DNA of 64,000 nt from Kribbella solani (lineage in GTDB: Bacteria; Actinomycetota; Actinomycetes; Propionibacteriales; Kribbellaceae), in the NCBI RefSeq assembly GCF_014205295.1, contig NZ_JACHNF010000001.1, positions 4,092,001-4,156,000 of the forward strand, given 5' to 3'. The first letter of the stretch is position 1. The number at the start of each line of letters is the position of its first letter. This document shows, in pieces, positions 8,658 to 18,000 of the stretch. Both the position numbers and the translations under genes were made by a program. The notes beneath the pieces are model-generated. The model saw nothing but the letters and a program-made list of their open reading frames with translations, was not told the origin of the DNA and made no database searches.

Positions 8658-11600
8658 GGATGCGAGTACAGCGCCACCTCGTCGATCTGACCAGTGAAGT
8701 ACTTGACCGACTGCGTCCCGTAGGACGGCCAAGCCGACGGCGCAGCCGCAACAGCTGCACCGATCTGGGTGACCGGGAACTGCTCGTGGTCCACCACGCT
8801 CTGCGTGATCGTCCCGATCGCCACGCCATCCAGGTACAGCGACTGCCGCGTGCCCAGTGAGCTCAGTACGACGTGGTGCCACTGGTTGTCGTTCACCAAG
8901 CCCGCTGACGTCATCGGCGCCGCCGCACCGTGCCAGAACTGACCACGCAGCTTGCCGTCCGCGCCGACGTACAGCACCGGCATGCCACCGGTCGTTGCCT
9001 TACCCCACGACTCCTTCTGGTACCCGATCAGTGGCTGACTCGTCGACCCGCTCGTCTTGAACCACAACTCGACTGCCTCGTCACGGCTGCGGGTGGAGAT
9101 ACCGTTCGGCAACTGGACCCGGCCCGCTCCGGCGAACGCAACTGACTTGTCCGCATTGCCTGCACCGGCCAACGGAGTGCTCTGCCCGTACTGGACGCCG
9201 GCGTACGTACCGAAGCCGTCGTCCAGCGCGATGTCCACCTCGTTGGTGGCGTTGGTGTCAGTGCCATCGTCGGACAACCGGAAGTACCCGTCCGGCTTGC
9301 TGTCCAGCACTGCGCTGCGATAGTGCGAGCCCGGCGCCGAACCGTACGTCGTGCACTTCTGCTCGCCGTTGCACGACTTGGTCAGCACGTCACCGGCGTA
9401 CTCGTACGTCCACGTCAGCGCGGCCCCGCCGACCGGCTGGGTACTGACCGACGCGACGTGCTTGTTGTCAGCCGTCCAGGTGAACGACAGCTTCCGGCCC
9501 GCGCCGTCCAAACTCGCCGCGGACTCGAGCGTTCCGTCCGCGCGGTAGGTCAAGGCGAGGGGTTTGCCTTGAGTGGCATAGATCTTCGAGAGCCGCCCGG
9601 TGCCGGCCGCGAACTCGTACCTCGTACCTGGTGCGATCTGCAACGTCCACGGCCCGTTGGCGGAGGCGGCGGTCAGGACTGCTTTCGATCCACGCGGCGC
9701 GACGAACGTGCCATCAGAGTTCCGGCCGAACCGGACCTGCCTGCCGTCCGGATAGGTGACGAGAGCGTTCCCGTTGTCGTTGTTCTCAAGCACCAGCCGC
9801 ATGTCGTAGCGGCTGGTCCAGCCCGCCCCGAACAAGCCGTCCCGGCGCGGATCAAGACTGTTGTAGGTCCGCGCGACGTTCAGCTCCGGACCCGCGACTG
9901 GCACCACGATGTCCAGCGCCGAGGCCGTGTAGTTCCCGACCGCCGGATCGTACGGCTTGTCCTGCGACTTTCCGTCATTGTTGGCGACATGCCCTGTGAT
10001 GGCCGGCTGCGGCACGTCGGTGAACAACGCGATCTGTGGACCCGTCGAATGCGAACCGTCGTTGTCCTGAACGTAGATCTCCCACCGGTACTCACGGTTC
10101 CAGGCCAGCTTCCCGGCCGGCACGATCCACGTCTTCGACGAGGTGTAGTCACCACTGAAGAAGCACCCCACATGGGTGTCCTCGCCGACGACCTCACACA
10201 GCCGGAACGAGTACTTCAGCGTGTTCGCCGGCGCGTCCGGGTCGATCGCGGACGCCCACACCTGCGGCGTCAACGAGTACGCCTGCGCACCGTTCAGCGG
10301 CCAGACCTTCGACAGATCCACCACCGGTGGAACGTTCTGGATCGTGATCAACCGAGCCGCGGGCACCACGCCCCAGTCGGTGTACCAGCGATGCACGGTC
10401 GTATCTCGATGCACCATCGAGAACTCGAGCTGATAGTCGACGCCGGCGGCGCTACCAGGCAGGGGATTGACCGCGACGTCCAGATTGATCTTTCCGCCGT
10501 GCGGCACCGACGTGGTCACCGGGGTGTTCAGCACTGCCCAGTTCTGCAGCTTGCCACCCTTGTAGATCCGGTAACTCATGTAGTCGTTGCCCGGCTGCCA
10601 GGTGAACCCGCCAAGGTTCGTGATCGTCATCGGGAACTTGCCGGCCTTGTCCTGCGTGACATAGTCCGCCGGGTTCTGCTTCCGGAACGCGTACGACGCG
10701 TGGTACGGCGAGTGCGTCACCGCCAGCCGGGGTGGATTCGCGGTGTTGATGCCGGCCAGCTTCTTCCACGAGTACCGGTCCGAGCGCTGGTTCGCGAACA
10801 ACGCGAACCCAAAGTTCGATCGCTGACCATCCACCAGGCTCTGCAGCCACGAGACACCGGCGGCGTTGAACGGCAGCGCGTCGTACATCGGCTGACAGGC
10901 CGTCGTCCCGGTGGAGTTCGACACGTAGCCGCGCGAGAAACTCTTCGCCGCGACCACCGACGGCGTTGTCTGCGGACCCGGATACTTCAAACTCGGCAAG
11001 GGTGTCGACTGCCACCCTTCCATCACCCCGTACACGTCGAGTGCACGTGACGAGCAGCTGTCGGCCTGGTAGTTGTACACCTCCAGCTGCGCGGCGACGA
11101 TCGTGTCGTACCGGAACGCGTCCACCAGACTCGGGAACGACAACAACGAGGTGAACGCGTTCCACCCGGACGTTGACGAACAGTTCGTCGCGCCCGCCGC
11201 CGGACGGCAACCCACCTGTAGGTCGCTCGCGCCACTGATCGAACCGTTCACACCGGCGCTGACCGCGTAGTTCGGCTTCACGCGGTCGGTTGGAATCACT
11301 GTCGGGTCGATCCGCACCGGGAACACCCGCGCCGGATCATCCAGCCACGCACTGTCCGCCGTGACCTTCAACGCCTGCCGGCCGTCAACGGTCACCAACT
11401 CGTACGCGACCGCGTTCGACGTCGCGCGTACCTCGACCGTGTTCGAGTCCTCCATCGTGCCGGCCGGAATCCGGGCCCGCTCGGTACCGTGCTCGTCGGT
11501 CAGCACCACGTCCCGACCGACCAGGGAGGCGGTCAGATTGGCGCTCAGGTTCAGCGGGAACACGAACGAACGCGGCGCGGTCGCCGACTTGAGAACGATC

Positions 11601-11938
11601 GTCTCCTTGACGCCGCGCGGCTGCGATTCCAGCTCCAGATCGGAGCCCGGCAGGAACTCCGGGAAGATCACCTTGCTGCCGGCCGCCTGGCCCGGCACGG
11701 CCACGGCGCCGGACACACCCCAACCTACGGTGTGCCCGTCACCCAGCTCGACGGCCGCCACCGGAACCCCGTCCGCCTGCGCCGCGATCCAGGAATAGAT
11801 CTCCGTCGAGATCGTCTCCCAGCCACCGCCCTCGCGCGGCTGCAGATTCGCGTTGATCTCGGCCCACGAACCATCAGGCTTCTGGAAGTTCAGCGGTGCG
11901 GGCGACAGCACGCTCGTCTCACTGCCGTCGGCGTTCAC
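8651..11938 (-). pseudogene. RHS protein fragment 2: DNRLRE-like, DUF6531 and LamG-like domains
   Basis: About 1,095 residues in frame with the signal-peptide fragment upstream but separated from it by a TAA codon. In order: a beta-rich region with a DNRLRE-like carbohydrate-binding module (about 230-400, DPTVIPTDRVKPNYAVSAG), an Ig-like stretch (about 420-640), the DUF6531 segment that opens RHS repeats (PELNVARTYNSLDPRRDGLFGAGW), and a LamG-like domain (about 935-1090, DGYFRLSDDGTD, VELWFKTSG, KYFTGQIDEVALYSHP). It stops two codons after SHP at TGA 8651-8653. In related actinobacterial proteins the LamG domain is followed by a conserved DQLTKVTLPSG-type linker, which is missing here. GTG 11938 could serve as a start but has no ribosome binding site. 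Confidence 0.82.
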
Positions 11939-11944
11939 AAACGT

Positions 11945-12373
11945 TTACGAGAACCGATCGCGCTTCTCCGGCAGTTCCCGGCTCGACTGCTTGTCGAAGC
12001 CCTTCACCTGCGCCTGCTTCGACGGTGTCGCCTTCACGGCCTTCGGCGCGGGCTGTTCCGCCGCGGCATCCACCGGCTTCGCGGCCGTGACCGGAAACCT
12101 CGATCGCAACGACGGCGGCCGCACCTGGTTCTGCCCAGCCGGAAGCGGTGCGGGCAACTTGCCCGCACCGAGTCGCTGGGCCGGCGCCTTCGTCTCCCCC
12201 TTGCCTGACATCGCCGCCGGCGGCACCGGTGGATCAGCCGCCGCGGCCGGCGCGACAGGCAATGCCGGACCGAGGCCGAGTAGCGGAACAGCCAACGCGA
12301 CCAGAATCGCGGTGAGCCTCGCAGCTCGAAGCCGGCGACGGCGGGCACGGGAAGACAACCTGGACTTGGGCAT
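11945..12373 (-). pseudogene. RHS protein fragment 1: signal peptide and Pro/Ala-rich leader
   Basis: A 142-residue N-terminal piece. Its Arg-rich n-region, long hydrophobic core (about residues 20-45) and Ala-rich end are a clear Sec signal peptide. A Pro/Ala/Lys-rich leader ending in EKRDRFS follows. The TAA at 11945-11947 interrupts a frame that continues without a shift as TFVNADGSETSVLSP, the usual start of the exported beta-rich region in actinobacterial RHS toxins. A GGGGGA purine run six bases before ATG 12373 supports this start. A single C-to-T change from CAA would give the stop, so a nonsense mutation or a sequence error is likelier than two natural genes. Confidence 0.78.
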
Positions 12374-12644
12374 GACGAGATCCCCCTGGGCGTGGATGAC
12401 CTGAATCAGGACCCTGGGGTCCCCCGACCCCGCCAGCGCCGTTTCCGACCCTATTCGCTGAGGTCCCGCAGAGCCAGGAAGAGGCAGGTTCCTGCAAATC
12501 TTCGAAGATCTGTAACGCTGCGGATGCGTGCCGGGACTTAGGAGGGTGTCCTGCGGATTTGGTCCAGCGGCGTTCGGGTGAGTTCCGCGTTGCCGGGATC
12601 ATCGCGTTGCAGGCCAGCGGGTTGTGCCCCCACCAGCATCGGCT

Positions 12645-12732
12645 CATTTGAGTGGTTAACCTGCGAGTTTGCCCGTTCACAGGGCGGACGCCGCTTGCGA
12701 AGGGGCATATCTGCGGGTTAACCACTCAAATG
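12645..12732. repeat. Long imperfect palindrome (17-bp perfect ends)
   Basis: CATTTGAGTGGTTAACC (12645-12661) is perfectly repeated in inverse at 12716-12732. The similarity continues inward for roughly 20 more bases with mismatches (GCGAGTTTGCCCGTTC against the complement of GAAGGGGCATATCTGC). Total length is 88 bp. It is intergenic, with no ORF of its own. It could extrude as a cruciform or fold as a long hairpin if transcribed. Confidence 0.75.
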
Positions 12733-12761
12733 GTCACCGCCACAACCTCCCAGTCGTCACA

Positions 12762-12794
12762 CACCAGCACCAGCACCAGCACCAGCACCAGCAC
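12762..12794 (+). repeat. Hexanucleotide repeat (CACCAG)5
   Basis: Five perfect copies of CACCAG plus CAC. It is intergenic, so it is not a coding repeat. Such tracts can vary in length by slippage. Confidence 0.85.
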
Positions 12795-12931
12795 AACCCC
12801 GAAGATGTGCAACAACCAGCTGAGGTCAGGGGCCGAAAATGCGCGGGGTTCTCAAAGTGCGGTCGTCGTACGCTCCGGCCACGGCTGCGGGAACGCCGGT
12901 TCGGGAGAGGCGGTAGCCCACCATCGCGCCT

Positions 12932-12983
12932 GGGTTCTCCACCCGCCTTGAGGGTTCTCTACTGGCATGCGGGTGGAGAACCC
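12932..12983. terminator. Perfect 15-bp hairpin upstream of uppP
   Basis: GGGTTCTCCACCCGC (12932-12946) is the exact inverse complement of 12969-12983, with a 22-nt loop that contains another GGGTTCTC copy. No T-tract follows. It may be a terminator or an intergenic palindromic repeat; it lies about 95 bp before uppP. Confidence 0.5.
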
Positions 12984-13076
12984 ACAACACCGGTGGATAA
13001 CCACTCGCGTTGGGGGGTGGTGGTGGCTGGACCGGTAGGCTCGGCGAGTTCTGTGGGTCTATTGCAAGGGTGATTG

Positions 13077-13898
13077 ATGAGTTGGGTTTCGGCTGTGGTG
13101 CTGGGGATCGTGCAGGGGCTGACGGAGTTTTTGCCGGTTTCTTCTTCGGCTCATCAGCGGGTGGTCGCGGCGCTGGCCGGGTGGGACGATCCGGGGGCGG
13201 CGTTCACGGCGGTGACGCAGTTGGGGACCGAGGCCGCGGTGCTGATCTACTTTCGGCGGGACATCGCGCGGATCGTCGTGGCCTGGGTTCGGTCGTTGAC
13301 GGATCGGTCGCGGCGGAGTGATCCGGACGCGCGGCTGGGGTGGTACGTGATCCTGGGGACGATTCCGATCGCGGTGCTGGGACTGTTGCTGCAGGATCAG
13401 ATCGAGACCGCGTTCCGGGATCTGCGAGTGGTAGCGGCGACGCTGATCGGGTTCGGGATCGTACTCGGGATCGCGGACCGGATCGGTGCCGACGAGCGGC
13501 CGTTGACGCGGCTGACGACGGGGCATGCGATCGGGTACGGGTTCGCGCAGGCGCTGGCGCTGATTCCAGGCGTATCGCGCTCCGGCGGCACGATCACGGC
13601 CGGACTGTTGCTCGGGTACCGGCGGGAGGCCGCCGCGCGGTACTCGTTCCTGCTCGCGATCCCGGCCGTACTGGCTTCAGGGCTGCTGGAAGTACGGAAG
13701 ATCGGCAGCGGTGAAGACCATGCCGAATGGGGGCCGACGTTGCTCGCGACCGGGATCGCGTTCGTGGTCGGGTACGTGGCGATCGCGTGGTTCCTGAAGT
13801 ACATCACCACGCACCGGTTCACCGGTTTCGTGATCTACCGGATCGGCCTCGGCGTGGTCATCCTCGCCCTGGTCGGTACGGGCGCGCTAGCACCCTAA
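13077..13898 (+). CDS. uppP: Undecaprenyl-diphosphatase (UppP/BacA family)
   Basis: A 273-residue integral membrane enzyme that dephosphorylates undecaprenyl pyrophosphate to recycle the lipid carrier for peptidoglycan; high activity gives bacitracin tolerance. The two family signatures are present: [11 protein letters not shown] (about residues 15-25, with the catalytic-region Glu) and GVSRSGGT (about 165-172, with the Arg). Several hydrophobic helices follow, and the size is normal. The ATG at 13077 is preferred over TTG 13074 because AAGGG lies six bases upstream of it. It is transcribed alone, convergent with the secreted protein gene, with a shared hairpin terminator between them. Confidence 0.96.
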   Translation: MSWVSAVVLGIVQGLTEFLPVSSSAHQRVVAALAGWDDPGAAFTAVTQLGTEAAVLIYFRRDIARIVVAWVRSLTDRSRRSDPDARLGWYVILGTIPIAVLGLLLQDQIETAFRDLRVVAATLIGFGIVLGIADRIGADERPLTRLTTGHAIGYGFAQALALIPGVSRSGGTITAGLLLGYRREAAARYSFLLAIPAVLASGLLEVRKIGSGEDHAEWGPTLLATGIAFVVGYVAIAWFLKYITTHRFTGFVIYRIGLGVVILALVGTGALAP

Positions 13899-13903
13899 AA
13901 GAA

Positions 13904-13936
13904 CCGGGGACACCGCCGGAATGGCAGTGTCCCCGG
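13904..13936. terminator. Bidirectional hairpin terminator
   Basis: CCGGGGACAC (13904-13913) and GTGTCCCCGG (13927-13936) form a perfect 10-bp GC-rich stem with a 13-nt loop. It lies between the convergent uppP and secreted-protein genes, so it can serve both. Confidence 0.8.
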
Positions 13937-13954
13937 AACAGGGTTTGCTGAGTA

Positions 13955-14914
13955 CTACTCGCCGACCAGCTGGTCGTAGTGCGTGGTGAGCGACACGTGG
14001 CTGACGCCGGTGAAGACGACGCCCGGGATCTTGCCGTACGACGTGATCGCGGTCTTGCTGCCGTTCGCCTTGCTCATCGCGAACTGGTAGCCGGCCTTGG
14101 TGTCGTGGTCGACGGCGACGATCAGCGAGCCGCCGCGGGTGCCGCAGCCCTGGACGACCAGGGACTCGTACGCGGACCAGCCGGACGAGCGGATCAGCTT
14201 CAGCACCGGCTTGGCACCGGCCGCGACCGGGATGTGCACGGTGTACAGCGCGCCCGCGTTGGTCGTCATCAGCAGCGTGTCGTACGTTGCCGTCTCGCTG
14301 ACCACGGTCATCGCCTTGAAGCCGCGGAAGCCCGGGAGCGGGCCGAGCGCCTTGAAGCCGGCGCCGGCGATCGCGTACCGGTAGAGGCTGCCGTTGGTGT
14401 TCAGGCCGTACAGGTACTGGTGCCGCGGCCCGGCGACGCTGTAGTTCGACGTCGCGATGGACTTGAAGCTGCTCCAGCCCGAACCGACCTTCTTGAAGGT
14501 CGGCCGCGGCGAGGCGGTCTCGTCGGCCGGCAGGTACGTCGTGTGCCGGTACAGGTTGGCACCCTGCAGCAGCAGGCCGTAGTAGTAGAACTGCGTACCA
14601 GCGGCGTTCACCGCGCCGTACCAGGTCGCGTTCGCGCGGGAGCCGACGAAGTTGTACGGCTCCAGGGCCTCCGCCTTCGGGGTCCGGCCGGGCAGGACGT
14701 AGATCTCCTGCATGGTGCCGGCCGCGGTCGGCACGCCGACGGCGCTCTCGCAGGGCTCGGCGGCGCTCGCCTTCGCCGAGTTCGGGTTGGCGGTCTTGGT
14801 CTCGAAGTACGGCTTGGGGCCGGTCTTGGCGTTGGCGGTGACCGGTACCGAGGCGGCCGCGGCGGCGAGCAGGCCGGCGCCGGCCAGAGCGAGCGCGAAG
14901 CGCTGCAGTTTCAT
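13955..14914 (-). CDS. Secreted beta-propeller-like protein
   Basis: A 319-residue protein with a clear Sec signal peptide (about residues 1-29, cleavage near ANAKT). The mature part has repeating aromatic/Gly-rich units such as GSGWSSFKSI, GLNTNGSLYRY, GFRGFKAM and SSGWSAYESL. This recalls tachylectin-like beta-propellers in which each blade carries a GWxxF/Y motif. Two cysteines (in EPCES and QGCG) may form a disulphide. A strong GGAGGGGG ribosome binding site precedes the ATG at 14914. The ligand is unknown; carbohydrate binding is an inference from the propeller pattern. Confidence 0.75.
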   Translation of the reverse strand: MKLQRFALALAGAGLLAAAAASVPVTANAKTGPKPYFETKTANPNSAKASAAEPCESAVGVPTAAGTMQEIYVLPGRTPKAEALEPYNFVGSRANATWYGAVNAAGTQFYYYGLLLQGANLYRHTTYLPADETASPRPTFKKVGSGWSSFKSIATSNYSVAGPRHQYLYGLNTNGSLYRYAIAGAGFKALGPLPGFRGFKAMTVVSETATYDTLLMTTNAGALYTVHIPVAAGAKPVLKLIRSSGWSAYESLVVQGCGTRGGSLIVAVDHDTKAGYQFAMSKANGSKTAITSYGKIPGVVFTGVSHVSLTTHYDQLVGE

Positions 14915-15016
14915 AGGAGTTCCCCCTCCAGGAATTCTCTCAAATGCTTGAGATCGGGCGAACTCTAGCCGACACCACCGACAAAGGCGAAGCCGATTGC
15001 AGTTAGTTGCAATCTG

Positions 15017-18000
15017 TCAGGGCCGTGTACGCCGTGAGCTGGCTGCTGCGATTACTCCGATACCGGCCACGATCAGGGCGAGGGCGGCGAGCAGGATGCC
15101 GGGGCCGAACGAGCTACCGGTGTTGGGCAGTTCGCTGCCTGGCTTCTGTGGGACAGGTGGCGGAGTAGGTCGGCCAGGCTGCGGCGGTGTCACCCGTACA
15201 GTGACCGAGCTTGTGTTGTCGGACGGGTCCGGGTCCGGCGTGGTCGAGACGACCTTCGCACCGTTCGTTACCGACGTCCCCCGGTACGCAGTGTCGACCA
15301 GGACCTCCAACGAGACCTGCGCTGTCGTACCAGGATCAATCCGGCCAACCGCACAGGTCACCGTCTGCCCCTGCGCACTGCACTGCGCCGACTTGCTGAT
15401 CAGCCGGAGTCCAGTAGCCAGCTGGTCCGTGACCGTCACACCGGTCGCGGATGACGGACCGGCGTTGTGTACGGCGATCACGTACCGCAGTGAGTGCCCA
15501 GCCACCACACTGGGCGCCGAGGCGGTCTTGCGAACACTCAGGTCCGCCGACTGCGTCGTACGGCCGGTAACTCGCGCCTCGTTGTTCCCAATCACAGGAT
15601 CAGGTGTGGCCGAGCTGACCCGCCCGATGTTCTCCAGCGACCCACTGAACCCAGGAACCACAGTGGCCGTGATGGTGACAGTAATACTGGCGCCTTCGGT
15701 GAGCAGCGGCGTACTGCACTGCACGCTACCGGCCTCTGGTGAATCCGGCGCACCAGGAGCTACCGGCGGCAACAGGATGCACTTCACACCAGCAGACGCC
15801 GTACTGGTGACCTTGGTGAGACCCCGAGGCAGCTCGTCGATGACCTCCACCAGACGGGCGTCGGACGGGCCGTTGTTCTTCACCGTCAACAGGTACTTCA
15901 CCGACTGTCCTGACACCGGTGCGGTCGGTGACATGGTCTTGGTGATCGCCAGGTCCGCCAGCGCGGTCACTGGCGACACCACTGTGTCCGTGTTGTTGTC
16001 GGTGTTCGGATCGGGAGTAGGCGACGTCGCAGTCGCGCTGTTCGTCAGACTGGCTCCGTCGTACCCGGCGTGCAGCCGCACGTTGAGCTGGACGACCACC
16101 TGTCCGATCGGCAAGTCACCTAGCTCGCAGCGCACCGTCCGGCCGTCGATCGTGCAGCCCCTGCTGGCCGACGTGACAGTCAGCCCAACAGGCACGGTGT
16201 CGGTCACCACCACGGCACGTGCTGTCGACGGACCGGCGTTGGTGACCACGATCGTGTAGTCGAACGCACTGCCCGGCGTCACTCCGGACGGATCGGAGCT
16301 CTTGACGACACTGAGGTCCGCCCGCGTCTCGACCGGGATGGTCACGGTGGAGCTGTTGTTGCTGTCATCCGGGTCGGGTACGGGTGAAGTGGCCGTCGCG
16401 GTGTTCGCCAACGTCTTCCCGGTGTACGCGGTGTCGAGCGCGGCTGTGATGACAACAGTCGCAGTCTTTCCGGCCGCGATCGTTCCGAGCGCACAACCCA
16501 CTGTCTGACCAGCCGGTGTACAGGTGCCCTGGCTGGGGTCTGCCTGTACCAGCGTGAGTCCAGCAGGCAGGGTGTCGTTCGCAACGACAGCTGTTGCGTC
16601 TGACGGCCCGTGGTTGACCACAGTGAGCCGGTAGGTCACTCCACCACCGGCAACGGCCGATGGCTCGTCGCTGGTCTTGATGACCTCTACATCGGCTGCC
16701 CGCTCGACTTCTGTCGTGACCCGGTCCTCGTTGTTCGACGGATCAGGGTCAGGCGTCGTACTGGTCACCGAACCGGCATTAGTGATCGGGGCTGTCTGTG
16801 ACGTCGCGACGGCCACCCGGATCACGACTACCGCAGGTGCGCCAGCGTCCACTGCACCGAGCTCACAGGTCACCTTGGAACCAGCAGTAGTGCAGGTGCC
16901 GTCCGCACTGGTTGCCTCCAGCACCGACAGCCCAGCCGGAACAGCGTCGGATACCGACACCTGCTGCGCAGCCGACGGGCCGGCGTTGTGAACGGTCAGT
17001 GTGTACACGGCGTCGCCGCCTGCGATCAGCGGTGATGGCTTGACCGACTTGACCATCGACAGGTCAGCCGACGTCGACAGCTTGGTCTCCGCCGAGTCAC
17101 TGTTGTTGCCGTCGTTCGGGTCGGGCGTCTGCGAACTCACTGCCGCCTTGTTCACCAGTGTCCCGGCGGCCTGGTCCGGGGAGACCTTGACCACCACAGT
17201 GACCGTTGCGTCGTCACCAGGTGCCATCCGGCCGACAGGGCAGCTGACAACCGGTTCGGACACCGCCGGGTTCTGTGTGCAGTCGCCGCCCGGACCGGTC
17301 CCGCGTACGAACGTCGTACCCGCTGGAAGCCTGTCTGTGACTACTGCACCGACCGCGTCCGACGGACCGGCGTTGTGGACAGCCAGTGTGTACGTCAACT
17401 CGTTGCCGGCGAGACCGGTTGCCGGAGCGGTCTTCTTGACCGACAGATCGGCCTCCGCCTCGACCAGCGGCGTGGTAGTCGAGGTGTTGTCGGAGGTGGT
17501 CGGGTCCTCGGGTGTCTCCGAGGTAACTGTCGCGGTGTTGACCAGCTCACCCGGTTTGGTCGACGGAGCAACTGTTCCGTTCACCGTGACGACGTAGCTG
17601 TCTCCGGCAGCCAGCGTGGCAGCCAGACAACGCACTCGCTGGCCAACGACCGTGCAGGTCGCGCCACCGGTCGCACTGGCCGACAGACCGGTCACTGCAT
17701 CCGGTACCTCGTCCACGACGCTGACGGCCTGTGCATCCGACGGGCCGTTGTTGCGGACGGTCAACCGGTACGTGATCGCCTTGCCGGCAATCACCGGGTC
17801 CGGAGAGGCGGTTTTGACGACGGAGATGTTCGCCTGCGCGCCGGTCAGCACCGTGTACGTCGCCGTGTTGTTGTCCTTGACCGGGTCGGGTGTGGGCGAC
17901 GAAACGGTCGCGGTGTTCTTCAGCTCGTTCGGCGGCGCGCCGGACGGTACGTTCGCGACTACTGTGATTGTCACGGTGTCGCCCGGGGCGACCGTGCCGG

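Larger units (their letters stand above)
12374..13076. other. Gene-free interval rich in palindromes
   Basis: About 700 bp between the RHS gene and uppP with no convincing gene; the frames here lack ribosome binding sites and overlap palindromes. It holds an imperfect palindrome at 12645-12732, a (CACCAG)5 tract at 12762-12791, a 15-bp hairpin at 12932-12983 and a partial copy of the first palindrome's end (GGATAACCACTC, 12995-13006). Promoters for both flanking genes should also lie here; none was clear enough to place. Confidence 0.6.

Noticed and set aside
7164..11050. Long plus-strand frames opposite the RHS gene (7164-8690 and 9323-11050)
   Set aside because: Antisense to RHS repeats; Arg/Val-rich with no recognisable domain.
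11936..11938. GTG as a natural start of a separate RHS gene
   Set aside because: There is no ribosome binding site, and the protein sequence continues in frame across the TAA from the signal-peptide part. A nonsense codon explains it better.
12762..12794. Possible CRISPR array
   Set aside because: It is a pure hexanucleotide repeat without spacers, and no cas genes are present.
12652..12951. Small plus-strand frame in the palindrome-rich gap
   Set aside because: Its start and a similar minus-strand peptide both arise from the palindrome arms; the rest is microsatellite-encoded His/Gln/Ser/Thr repeats.
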